From contig CM063109.1 of the NCBI GenBank assembly GCA_031841125.1, forward strand, positions 1,154,321 through 1,218,320: 64,000 nt of DNA. Direction: 5' to 3'. Origin of the DNA: Acanthococcus lagerstroemiae. Its lineage: Eukaryota; Arthropoda; Insecta; Hemiptera; Eriococcidae. The translations under genes and the position numbers were made by a program. Shown in pieces: positions 11,301-23,500 of the stretch. The notes under the pieces are model-generated. The model was not told where the DNA came from. It ran no database searches and worked only from the letters and a program-made list of their open reading frames with translations. Positions within the stretch are counted from its first letter, which is position 1; every line of letters starts with the position of its first letter.

Positions 11301-14300
11301 CGGAAAGAAACGCCTATCATTCATACATCAAACGCTAACGAAACCTACGTGTACCTTAATGTAAAAGGATGCGTCACGTTTTTACATGGAAGCACTTAAG
11401 AGTGCACAAATCGCTGGCCAGTTATTCTGTATCGGAGGATAGAACCCGCGTCTAATGACACATCTGATTGGAGTATATCGAACGTCTCTAACCACTCGGC
11501 CACGTAGCGAATTACCAAAGAGCGACTTAAGAAGGCATTTAAATATTCACGACGTAGTACAACCGTTACTGTGCGTTGTTATTCACTGTCGCTTAACCGT
11601 TGTTACGTTTATCTCGTGAATTATTCGACGAAAAACATCGCTATTTCTGATAATTAAGTACAAAAAAAAAAAAAAATCTTATAAAACAAGAGCCAAAAGT
11701 TACGCTCGTTCGCAAACTTTCCCTCACCATGTAAACACTCACTTTTGACTCTTGGTGTGTAATATACTATTTTACGCGCAGGTGGTTTACGTGCCATGTA
11801 CCTATACCTACGTGCAGGTACTGCGTAAGTGTAGCGTAGTTTTTACAGATTCCTTATGCCGAGTAAAACGCAACGAAAATTGAAATTAGGATAAAGATTA
11901 CATAAACTATAAGGAAGAGAGGCAAGGGAAAAGGAGATAGTATTTATTCGATAACACCGCCGTATAAGGCAGGATAATTCACTTCGACGTTCAAAATGCG
12001 AGAAAGACGAATGGGCCGAATAACTCGTTGGCGTCGTAATCCTGTAGTGCACTCGGAAGGTAATGAAATCTTGTTACAGCGTGTATCATGCTTAGTTTCA
12101 GACGTACAGAACGAATTAATACTTCACGAAGCGGTGATCAAAAACGATTTCGACGCTGTTCGAGCGATAATGAAAGAACCGATAGACGTCAATTTTAGAA
12201 ACAACGTGAGTATAGGTATATCTCTTTAACGTTAGTTTGTTATCCTGACCAATATCGAGTGCTTAAGCACCGCATCCTCGATGTCATTGTTAACTAATAT
12301 CGTGATATCGTTAATTTTGCTCGAATAATGAAAAGACCGTAACGTACGATCCCTACGTGAATTCGACATTATTTAACGGTTACACGCGTAGTTATAAATT
12401 TTCGAGACTAGATACATGTACATATTCCGCTTCGTATATAAAAATAAACGTATTTTTCAAAGTTCGTCCGCAGCGCGATCGCTCTGTATTAATTAATAAT
12501 GAAATAATAAGCGTACTGCAGGTTTTGCGACTAAGTTCGATGATTGGTATTCGTATGGTATATACAATATACACTAGACGTATACATACTGTAAGTACCC
12601 GGCGAAGAATGATAAACAGGCAACCCTGTCGAGAGGGAGAGGAGAAAGGGGGGAAATACCCCGAGCTCGGACTTTCGGCGGGGCCCGATATTTTTAAGAG
12701 GCCTGAATTTCAACGCTTACGGCTATATCATAGTGTACGTCAAATCAGCAATCACTCCTTACACCATGACAGAAACCTCTTATCCCGTAGCTTATAATTT
12801 TTTCCCATTTATAACAATAGAACCATGTAAACAGTATAGGTCGAATAAAAGCTATCAAGAATAAGTGAAATCTACCCGAGCAACTTTTAACGCGATGTAC
12901 GGTTACATCGTACACATACACATACTACATAGTACATAGTAGCAAGTACGTGCGACGACGCGAATAAAATAGGTATATTGGACGTATAACTTATCGTTCT
13001 GCGTGGGAATTTCACTACAAAATTCGTCGCTGATCCATCGTATCCGCGAAAGATTCATCTACCCATTCTCCTTTCACGAACATCTTTTGTACAGTCCAGT
13101 TCCGTTCCATTTTCTCCTTCATACCTTGTCAGATAGGCTGCGACTTCGATTCGTATTCTATTCTATATAATTTTATTCCATTCGATACCGTGTGTATTGT
13201 ATTTTACTCAACGCATACAAAAATATTGCGTTTTCCTCCACAGAATGTACGCTATGGAAGGCAATTCTCCACTAAATTAATCTCAAATAACACGTCAAAA
13301 ACTTGAAGTGTAATGAAAATATTTCCTTCACTAGTGGAGGAAGAACTCGACTATACAGCCAATCAGCGCGTTCTTCCGTCACTTGTGGAGGAAGAACGCA
13401 ACTATACAGTCTGTCAGCGCGCTCTGTCGATTGTCGAATCGAGTACAATGATATTGATATCTATCATAAAAAAAGAGTTGTACGCAAATTTTTTTATTTG
13501 TTGAATAAAATGTTGTGCTGGATTCGCGAAGGCAGCGATGATTCCACTCGCGGGTGCACATTTGAAACGCTCGTGTTATCACTCGCTTCCTCCACTAGTC
13601 CAGTAAATAACTATTACTTTTGTCTTTTCTGTTTTTTCCGATATTCGATACACGCATGTTCGACTCCCTCGATTCCGGCTTTTATTGTACATATATTTCG
13701 AATGCCGCCACTCAATTTAGCTCCATTATGTGGTAAGCAATAATTCCGCGTACTTATTATACTTACATATTGCATACGCACTACCTACATATTTATGTGT
13801 AGTTACTCGTAACTCGCAAGTATACAAATACATATTATGTAGTATACGTGTAAGATTCCGTCACGCCGCAATCTTGGTTGCGATAATACTCGCAGATAGA
13901 TTCGTGCAGTGTACGAGATATATAGTAGGTCGGAGTAACACTTGTTATCCGAGCTACGACATGTCGTGGTCTACACCCTCGGAACTGTAGCTTTTTGTTG
14001 ATTCAGTGTTCTCACTGCAATCTTAGAAGCGTGATTTAAAGGCTATTCCGTTCTAGTCTTATACTCAGAGTATCCCTTGTCTTGCGACTTGTCTCGCAGA
14101 TCTTTCGGAACTGCGTGGAAGTGGGCGATAAAGAAAAAATCGAAAAGCTTCCTCTAAAAATCCCAACTCCTTCGGATAGTGGAAACACGTGCCGCAAGCT
14201 TCCTACCTACCCCTCTTACGCGAAAAATAGTCGCTTTTTTTAGCCCGTAATAACACTAAAAATATTCGGGCACGAGTTTTGAATAAAGGTTTGAATAAAT

Positions 14301-17300
14301 TTTAAGTACAAAATTGTTCGATTCGACTATTTGGGTTGATGGCTTTTGGGGGTAAGGCACTATAACTCGAGTGAGCCATCCTGCTAGTTTGAATTCTACC
14401 TCGATCGTAAATGCCAAACTGACTTCGCGTCGGTACGCGGAATGTTCATACTCGTAGTATGGTCTAATTCTCAAAACGACGCGTGGCTATACATTCGGGC
14501 TATGGAAAACTTGGTCGTGAACACCATCGGAATAACTGACACCTAAAATTTAAACGTACTATATTAGAGTAGCTCGCGGCCAAACACCTATTCTTCACAA
14601 AAACGATTCGAAATACGATCGACTAATGCGATGCGAAGAAGATATCGGTCTATATTTGGCTACACGTTCACTTTTATGGCCGTATACGGCTGGTTCATCG
14701 ATCGATATACAAATATAAACAGCATTCTTGCTATTCCGTTCTGTTTAACGCCTCGTGTGTTTTGACGTCTATTTACGTAGGTAGTTTTTGTAAAAGATTA
14801 CTGGTTCGAAAACGAAGAAAGCTCTCGAAAATTCGAAAAATAGACGCATTTCCTTTCCAAAATACACTGGCATTTGTCACTATCAAATTTTCTTGATACT
14901 AATTTATGTGTACTCGTACGTATACGAGGTAGAAAATTAAAAGTCCCCAACAGGCTGCCTATAGTAGCTTATTCCTTCTCACAGAAAGAATTTGTTACCC
15001 GAACCTACCAACTAATAAGTAAGGGTGAAACCTTCTGATACGTTTTTCCTAAAACTTTTTTCCCCACTGTAAAATTTTCTAACACTTTCTTAGCCTAATA
15101 TACCCTTTTTCCTAAGACTTTTTTTTCCTAACAGAGTATTTTGAAACATTTTCTTTTCGAAAGAATTTCTAACGAATGAATGTCCGCGAATACAGCCTGG
15201 ATACACAAATTTGCTTTCCTAACTGACACGCTCGATATTTCCTTTTTTTTTTTTTTTTTCGTTCACGTATATTTCAGGACGGTACTCCATCACGTCGTCA
15301 TTATTCGCCTGAACTCACTCACAGCGCACAATCCCCCTAAAATTATGCCTAGCATTGTACAAATCTGTTAAACTAGAAAACATTCCAAATAGGTACCAAA
15401 AGACATTGGTAGGAGAGTAGTTTCTTCTACATGATTCGCCAAGTGATGGTCCCGCTCAGGTTGACTCGAGTTCAGATGAGAGTACAGATGGAGAAGACGA
15501 GGGAGTACAGCAACCACGACGAGTATTAGTGTTCGCCACGCGCAGAAACATAGAAATGCTCTGTGGGAACCAAGTGTAGTTCGTAGACGGCACATTGAAG
15601 ACTTCACCGAAGATATTTGCTCAAATTTTCATTATCATGGGACTCCGGAAACGTGCTGGTGCAACTGACCATGTCCAGCGCCGAAGTACCTGAGGTTGTG
15701 GTTCGACGGGAAGCTGTCGTTCCGCGAGCACTTCCGGAGAGCGGCGGCGAAAGCAGATCGTGTCGCCGGGTAGCTGTCGCGTTTGATGGCGAACCTGGGT
15801 AGAGCGCTATAAATACAAGTAGGGTCATACGCCAATTTGGATCCAAAAGCGCCCATCGATGCCGATTTTACTAGGCGGTACGCTCCGCATAGTCAGATCC
15901 GGCATCGACGGGCGCTTTCAGATCCAAAATGGCGTATGACCCCGCTCGTGTATTCTAGCGCTTTAACCTGGACGGCCCGAGGGAGCAGAAGCGGAGGCTG
16001 TACGTCAACGTCGTGATGTCCGTCCTGCTGTACGGAGCGACGGTATTCGCGGACGCCGTCCAGATCCCGTTCCGGAGAGTGGAGATGGAGAAGGTCCAGC
16101 GGAGAGTCGCGTTGAAGTGCGTCAGCGCGTATCGCATCATGTCATCGGGGGCGATATGCGTGCTGGCGCGCCTACCACCCATGGAGCTTAAGGTCGACGA
16201 GATGGCGCAGTCGTACAAGGCGCAGAAGAAGGCGATGACGCGTCTCAGGAGGCACGTTGGGCGAAGCGTGGCATACAGATGACCACGCTTCAGAGATGGA
16301 AGGAGAGGATCGCCCATTCTTCGAAAGGCGAATGGACCCGGGAGCTGATTGGTGAACTCGATCTGTGGACGGGTAGGAAGCACGGGAACCTGAACTTCTA
16401 CCTGACCCAGGTCTTGAGCGGGCATGGATGTTTTGGCTCATACCTGCACCGGATGGGTTTGGCAGCGAGCGTTGAGTGCACTCATTGCACAAGTGGAGAA
16501 GTGGACACGCTGTGGCATACGCTGTTCGAGTGCGACACCTGGGAGCAGGAGAGGCGCGGGGCGGTCCCGATCGATCCCGGAGGCGGCGGGGACGTAGCAA
16601 CTTGCCAGATTTCGACCTAGGCCGATTTTTCGGCCAGAAGAGAAGAGGGCTAAGGCAGCCCTAACAGCCTCCCCGACGTCTTTGAAGTAATGCTCGAAAG
16701 GGAGGATTCCAGGGCTTGGGTTGAGCAAATTAGAAAGAAAAAAACCTCGTGCGACATGTTCGCTGCGACCACCGACATTCGAACGGATATGGATGGCATG
16801 GCATAGCGTAGCGCTAAGAGAGTACGCTGTGCCATGAACTACGAGTACAAACATACAGTATGTACCTACGTATTTTATCAACTTCTGGCAAACGTATGCA
16901 TGTGTATGTGTGTGTGTGGGGGGGAGGGGGTAATGAAACGTCACCTAATGTAGTGTGACTCGAGACAGAGGCACTCGATCACTTTGTTCAGTTAATAAGA
17001 ATGATTACACCTATGCATTTCTGGGCTTCTTAAATATACGAGTAGCTATATTCTGCTATTCATACATTCATACGTGCGACATCCCTAATATTAAGGTAAA
17101 GTATGGGGCACTCGAACATGGGCCGCGGAAGTAATGAGCATTCACGTTATAGCGCGATATGAGTGATCGTACTGCTTTTGTTTCTTCTTTCTTTCTGTAC
17201 CTATTTTTTGTATTTCTTTACGGTGTTGTCGGTGTTTTCATCGGTCATCACTCGAAAACGAGGAACGTGTTCTCGTATTCTGCAACAGATAATAGTATCC

Positions 17301-17491
17301 TGTTGAGACACATTTTACGACCATAGACTTAAGAGTTTACCGGTTCGCATTCGACGAATCGGTCCTAAGTGCAAATAATTGGACGCTGTTAAGCGTAGGG
17401 GAACCAACCAACATTTGTAAACAAAATGAGTTATTAGTATCGTTGGAAAGAGCGTAAAAAGTAGAATTTTTCAAAATTGGGCCCCCGATTC

Positions 17492-17536
<45 letters not shown>

Positions 17537-20500
17537 TATATTTTTTGTGACTAGCTCGATGACCTCTAAACTTTCCTAATACGTCTATACCAGTTACGAA
17601 CTGTTTTAAGTTTATACTTTATATTCATGCTTATACTCGTGGTTATGGAAACTTTTTCAGAAGAAGCAAATATAGGCGAGTGGCGAGAATTTTATATTCA
17701 TTCTCTAAATTTAAGACCGGCTAGCTTTCTTATTGGATTATAAATTTTTAGTGAAAAAAGTCGAACAATGAGACTACAGGAATGCGGAATAAACACTATA
17801 ATTATTTTGTCCACAATTTATTGTGGGAATACAATAACGTCGCGAATAGTTCGCGTAATTTATCAGTGGGATTTGTATGAGGCATAGTCTCGCTCTTGAA
17901 TCGCGAAACGCTCTTACGTAGTTACAGCCGCGTTTTGATATTGGTCGAGTTTTATTGAAAAACCCTGCGGCGCGGCAACAGCGAGACGAGGATTAACAAT
18001 AGGAACCAGAATGAAAAAGCGCGTAGAAAAGCGACATCTCTACGTATGGAGGCGATGGATCTTGTGTCTGTCCATCTGTCCGTCGCAGAAGGCGGTACAC
18101 GTTTGAGTTAACGTTTTTCGGTCCATCTTTATTGGTTAAAATTAACGTGAGCGACGTTTATTTTCGATGAAGCCGAATGACGGCATATGATAAAATAGTC
18201 GAGTTACGTATAGTGTAACATACGAGTACAGCCAGGCACTGTAGTTAAACTACGCCGCGCCAATGAGAATCGACGTACAATACGTAGGAATATTGGTGTG
18301 GTGGGACGTATGGCGATGCACGCATGCCAAAGTGGCCCCTGAGACACCGCACCCCCGGCCACAGGAACTACCCTTTCGAATATCGCGTCAGTGACCGGAG
18401 GGACAATACGTACGAATATTACCGTAAATGTTAATGTTTTCATTTTTGCGTTACTCCGAAATTTGATCGTCGTACTGCACCGGGGCGGTGCAGTACGACG
18501 ATCAAAAAGATAACTTCCTGAAGTTCTAGTGAATTTTTTTCGAAGACGCTCGAAAAGCTTGCAGTTTTATGAGAAGTCTAACAGTTTGACGACGCTCGCT
18601 ATCGCTGTGCCGATGGACACTACTATTTGTATCTGGTATAGTATGTACTTGAGAATAATATGTACAGGCTTATTTATTATAAATGGAGGGCTTTCGGCGG
18701 GTTCTAAATTATTCATGGACCACTGACGCGTAAGCCCAATTCTTAATATTGTGGTAACCGAACGTGAAGGCTCCTGCGGGATAGGAGGACAGTTCGGTTG
18801 GGAGAGGAACCACCTGTTACGTGTTAGGATAAATGAGAAAGTGAAACTCGCCGGCATATCTATCGCATTATTCAATATCAATGCCTTGGCCATTCGGGAA
18901 AAGAGCGAAGCTCGGTCACCACAATATTTAGCGTGATAATCGAGGGAACTGGGGCCGTCCGTGGTATCGATAATTTTTTCCGGTGGCGAGAGGAGAGGTA
19001 CCTACAAGCGTGTTACTGGATGCTGGATGGCCTACCACCATCGCCATTCGGTCGAAAACTAAAAGTATCGCGTCGTATTCCAAGTTATGTTATCGCGCAC
19101 ATATTCTTGATAGTGGATAGGTCGTCGATTACGGAGATTTGTTTATGACGTCGCATAGCGTCGATTCGCCGGTAATTAATATCCGCCCTGCGCTCCGAAT
19201 TCGTGCTTTTCCTGTATATTATCTATGTCTTTGTAACAAAAGCTAACGGCATTGCGGAGTTCGTTTTGAATTCGATCGCGGGAACTAGAACTAAACCTAC
19301 CTGAATGATGCGTCTGGCCAGGCTCACTAGGAGGAGCGCTGAGGGCGACGCGTCGAGAAGGCCAAAGGTAGATTATAGACACGAAGTAAACTTGCACTCC
19401 GTCGTATTTGGTCCTCCGATATTGCTCGAGTTTCACTCGCCCACTGTTGTCGATATCCGACCGTTATCGATCGATAAACGGGTAAAAATTGACCTCATTC
19501 GGATGTACAAGTCCGAATGTTGACTCGAAATTTGAATCAGCGGAATGCTCTGGGTTTTCAGCAAGAAGTTCATCGATCACGTGATCGCGGATTCAAATCA
19601 GCCTGTGTACACCGAGAATTAGCGCATACCTGTACGCTGACGGATCAACGATCATGATAATCGATGTACTTATAACTGAATAGCTAAGGAATTCTGCTAT
19701 TTCAAATTTAGGGGGAAGTATAAATCGCATTAAAATTCGGCGTTGCCTACTTTATCTTTATAGATGCAGCCGGGTTGCGCCTTGTTCCATCTCTGTAGTC
19801 TGCCCAACGAAAAGTGACGTGTGAAAATGTTGCTTTTGAATGGGCTACTAAAACACATTCGAAACTCAGTAACCCTCTCTCCCCCACCCCATCAGAAACT
19901 AAATAAAATACGTTCAGACATAATATCGCGATTTTCTCCCTGATACGAATTTTGGCCTCCAAGATAGGTATACACTCTTCGAAGTTGCTGTCTCTTTTCT
20001 ATACGTCGTTGGTATATTTGGTATGAAGGGGGGAGGGGTTCGTTTTACTTTTACAACATTACAGGTGTAATACTTACTATTACCAGAATAAATTTTAATT
20101 TTTTCACGTTTTCGGCTGATGCCAAGAGGGGAGGGATGGTTTAGAGCCCCCCTCCTCCCGTGGATACGTCCCTGTATGCCGCTATTAATTGAGATGCAGT
20201 TTAATTTGGGGTAGTTCTTCTGAAGTCTTCCGCCTCATGTGCCAACAGTATTGGTCTACGTGAGACTGCAACATGTGAAGGGGAAAACACCTATCTTCTT
20301 CTTTATTATCGATGCTTTCCTATCCAACCGCGACCTTTCAACAGCTTGTGTGTAGGCACCAGGGTCTGGGTCGACGTAATTTTCTTGGTGATTAACCGTG
20401 GAATGGTCGAACTCTGTTGCTGGCAATCCTTTCTGAGAACACTGCATTACTTGCACCCAGTCGCCGCTGTGATTCATCCTTCGTTTCTGAATCTCGAAGG

Positions 20501-23500
20501 CGCACTTCCGACAGGGATCGTGGTCTCCATTACCACCAAGAAGTAGACTGTCTTGCAAGAAATGGACACGAGCTGCTCCCGAACTCACGACGCTAATGTA
20601 AAAATTCTTCAGTAACGTAATGGTCGACGTACACATTGTCGCGGAACTCGGGCTATCCGGTCCGGTTGGTCCGCGGAGGAGGCGTTTCGACAGGTGGGTA
20701 GCGGGACCCGGTGGTTCCGGAGTGACCGGAAGGCCTCGTGGTTGGCCGAAGACCGTGCCTCGTCGCGAGTCGACATATTTTAAAGAGTTAGGGCGGCCAA
20801 ATTGATCGGTTCGCGGGATATAATAGGATTGTATTAATGCGACTCTGGTATGAAACTATACCAGGCGACAAGTTAAATATTGAAATTAATAAGTTGATGA
20901 GTATATAAATTAACAACAACATTTGGGACGACACAACTGCACGGAGAGTTCTAGTTTTAACTCGGCGATAGGGCGGCGGCGCGAAAGGGTTGCGGCGTTT
21001 CTTTTGCGCATAGTACAGGTCGTATCGATGTCCGAGCGGCCTGACTGATTCACCGTTCGCAACTCTGACCAGGATGTAAGGGAACCAGGAAATGAGTGAA
21101 CGGAAAGGTAGCCTATGCCTGATTGCTAAAGATTCTAAAACCCTTTCACTTCGGTCGTACCGGTGAGGGCACGATCGTGTACGTCGCGGGGTTAGTTGGA
21201 AACTTGGCAGATCACCTCCAAGTACGCTATCTAACTCGGACGGTAGCTTTTGATAATCTAGGCGTAGGCGAGAGAGGGCGCGGCGGCGCGACAGCGGGAA
21301 AAGCAGTAGTAGGCTAGTGGAAGCAGTAAGGATTTTTAGGCGTGTAGCGAAAGGCCACGGAGCAGAAGTAAATTGTTCTAGGCTGGAGAAGTAGACGAGA
21401 GGTTATAGTCAGCGTTGCGAGCGGATGCACGACATCTTTTCGGGTCGCAGGATCTGGAGAGTTCGGTAGAAAAAGCGGAACATCTTAGAAATGCGGCTGC
21501 GGCTCGATGACCGAACTCGCCGATATCGGGAGAAAATAGGCCGAAAAGATCGAAAGAATGCCGGGTCCAATGGCCGAGGGATAAAAGGTGATCCAGTCGT
21601 GCGATCATCGCATCTTCGGATGTTTTAGAATTGGTTTCGGAAGGAAGCGAAGGACGGAAGGGATGCAGTCGATACTGGTTCGCGAGGGTGCATATTAATT
21701 AGGCCGCGCGGTGACGTATGGAGGCGTCCGGACAGTTCTGTTCGCGATCTCGAAGAATTTCGGACGACCAGCGTGTCGTCATTACAAAATAACTACACAG
21801 CACAATCTTAGAAGACAAGTATAACTGATGGGAGGTAGGTCCGAGCACAGATTCTTACGTATGCGAGACATTCTCTGCGAGTTTACATGCAACGCTATCC
21901 TCGAGTTATGATATGAACAAAAAGATTTGCATACCTACTTCCTGTGAAAGCGGGCGGGTATGCTGGTAGAACGCATACTAGAAAAGAAATATGTTGATAG
22001 GGGGCATATTAGAATGGCACTAAATAATGTACTGCCACTAACAGGCTCGCAGCGGTGTGCCGAACAAACGGAATTGGAACGTCGCTCGTTGGCATCTATA
22101 CCTTTAGAATGACATCGTAATAATATTATAGGTACGAGTAGTACACGAATGAACGCCCTTCGTTCAAAATCGCTCGATTTTAAACGAACTGACGGAATAG
22201 AAATGTGTGTTTGTGTGTGTTAGTACAATGTTAGTCACACGGGTGAAACCCTCCTGCCAAGCCCCGCCTTACATTTAATCTGAATGTAAGCGAATGCGTT
22301 CATTTCCGTTTGTTCAACATCGAATGAATGGGGAAAATGAACGAACGGTCTACGTTCGTTTGTAAACCGAACGTAAATGGGCTGACGTTCGTTCATTCAG
22401 CACCTTCGCAGGTCCGAATATCAATTTTATTTGGCCACAGTATTACAGCTTTTCATCGGCTGAATGTAAAAACGCGTCACTAATGGACTGAACTCGTACT
22501 TTCAAAACTTTTACTCGGTAACTGCCGAGTTATTGAGGAATAAAACGAGCTAGCTTAGGCATAGCTGAAAAACGACTTTACTTTTATTTCGAAAAATTAC
22601 GCGGCAGTACGGCTGCATCGCGTTGTACCTACACTACACGCCCTTCGGATAGTATCTATGTACTATGTAGGCGGTATAGTATTTTATCTACCTATACTTC
22701 GCAACATCAGCAATTACCAGTGTACTCTACCATTAAAATCAGTTCAAAAGAAAATATAGGCATAGGCACAACCAGGGAGGGAGGTTATGGGAGCTATAAC
22801 CCCCTTCCACCCCCCCCCCCAAAAAAAAAAAACAACTGAGCATTTTTAAACAGCTAAAAATTATAAGTCAAGTATTTTACTTTATCGTATAAACTTTACC
22901 CCTCCACCACTTTTTTCTGGTACAGCTCTTCTCAGAAGTAATGGCTGTTTGCGCCCATGAAAATAGGTATATAATTTACTCACTTACTAATTATAAACCA
23001 TAGCTCGTATACCATGCTTCTTGTACCTTTAACTCACGCTAAATAGTTACTATACGAGGAATACATAATATGATGATGTAATACCCAAAATTTTGGTATG
23101 TCTGTTTCGTATTTCGTTCAACCTGGAAAAGATTGGTCAAGCTTCGATGTTTTGATTAAGAAAAACAGAAATGGTGTGAAATCGATTGTTACCTTCCTGG
23201 TTGCGTAATTCATAACATAACGTACTTCACGATACCGAGTTCGTTGTGGATGACTATGCTAAAGTCATCTATTGTAGTGTGATGAACTCGGTACGCGCAC
23301 CGAAATGTAAATAGGAAATTGGTGAAAATATGCTACTAAAAAATACATCTAGGTGTTGGTCGCATAATTAGGATTTCAAATATAAACTCATTATCATGGG
23401 CGAGTAGAGTAATTTTTCTTTAATTCTGGACTGAAAGAGGGACATCTCCAAGTTGTCTAACCATTCCTCTCACTCGTTCGTACATGCGGCGATACTCGCT

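Larger units (their letters stand above)
15660..16806 (+). mobile_element. R1-clade LINE, 3' part, interrupted
   Basis: Begins KYLRLWFDGKLSFREHF (about 15683) with a stop nearby, is interrupted by a foldback element (15799-15964), then resumes with VNVVMSVLLYGATVFADAV. Typical R1 C-terminal blocks follow: RRVALKCVSAYRIMSS, LPPMELKVDE, a SGHGCF..YLHR segment and the CTHC..G..HTLFEC zinc-binding motif. The frame shifts at about 16279 and again near 16600, after which VFEVMLEREDSRAWVEQI continues to about 16806. Confidence 0.8.

Noticed and set aside
11425..11520. Functional tRNA gene
   Set aside because: A and B boxes are present but the acceptor stem and anticodon arm are not convincing.
16172..16944. 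Minus-strand frames of 142-168 codons
   Set aside because: Antisense to GC-rich R1 coding; no domains.
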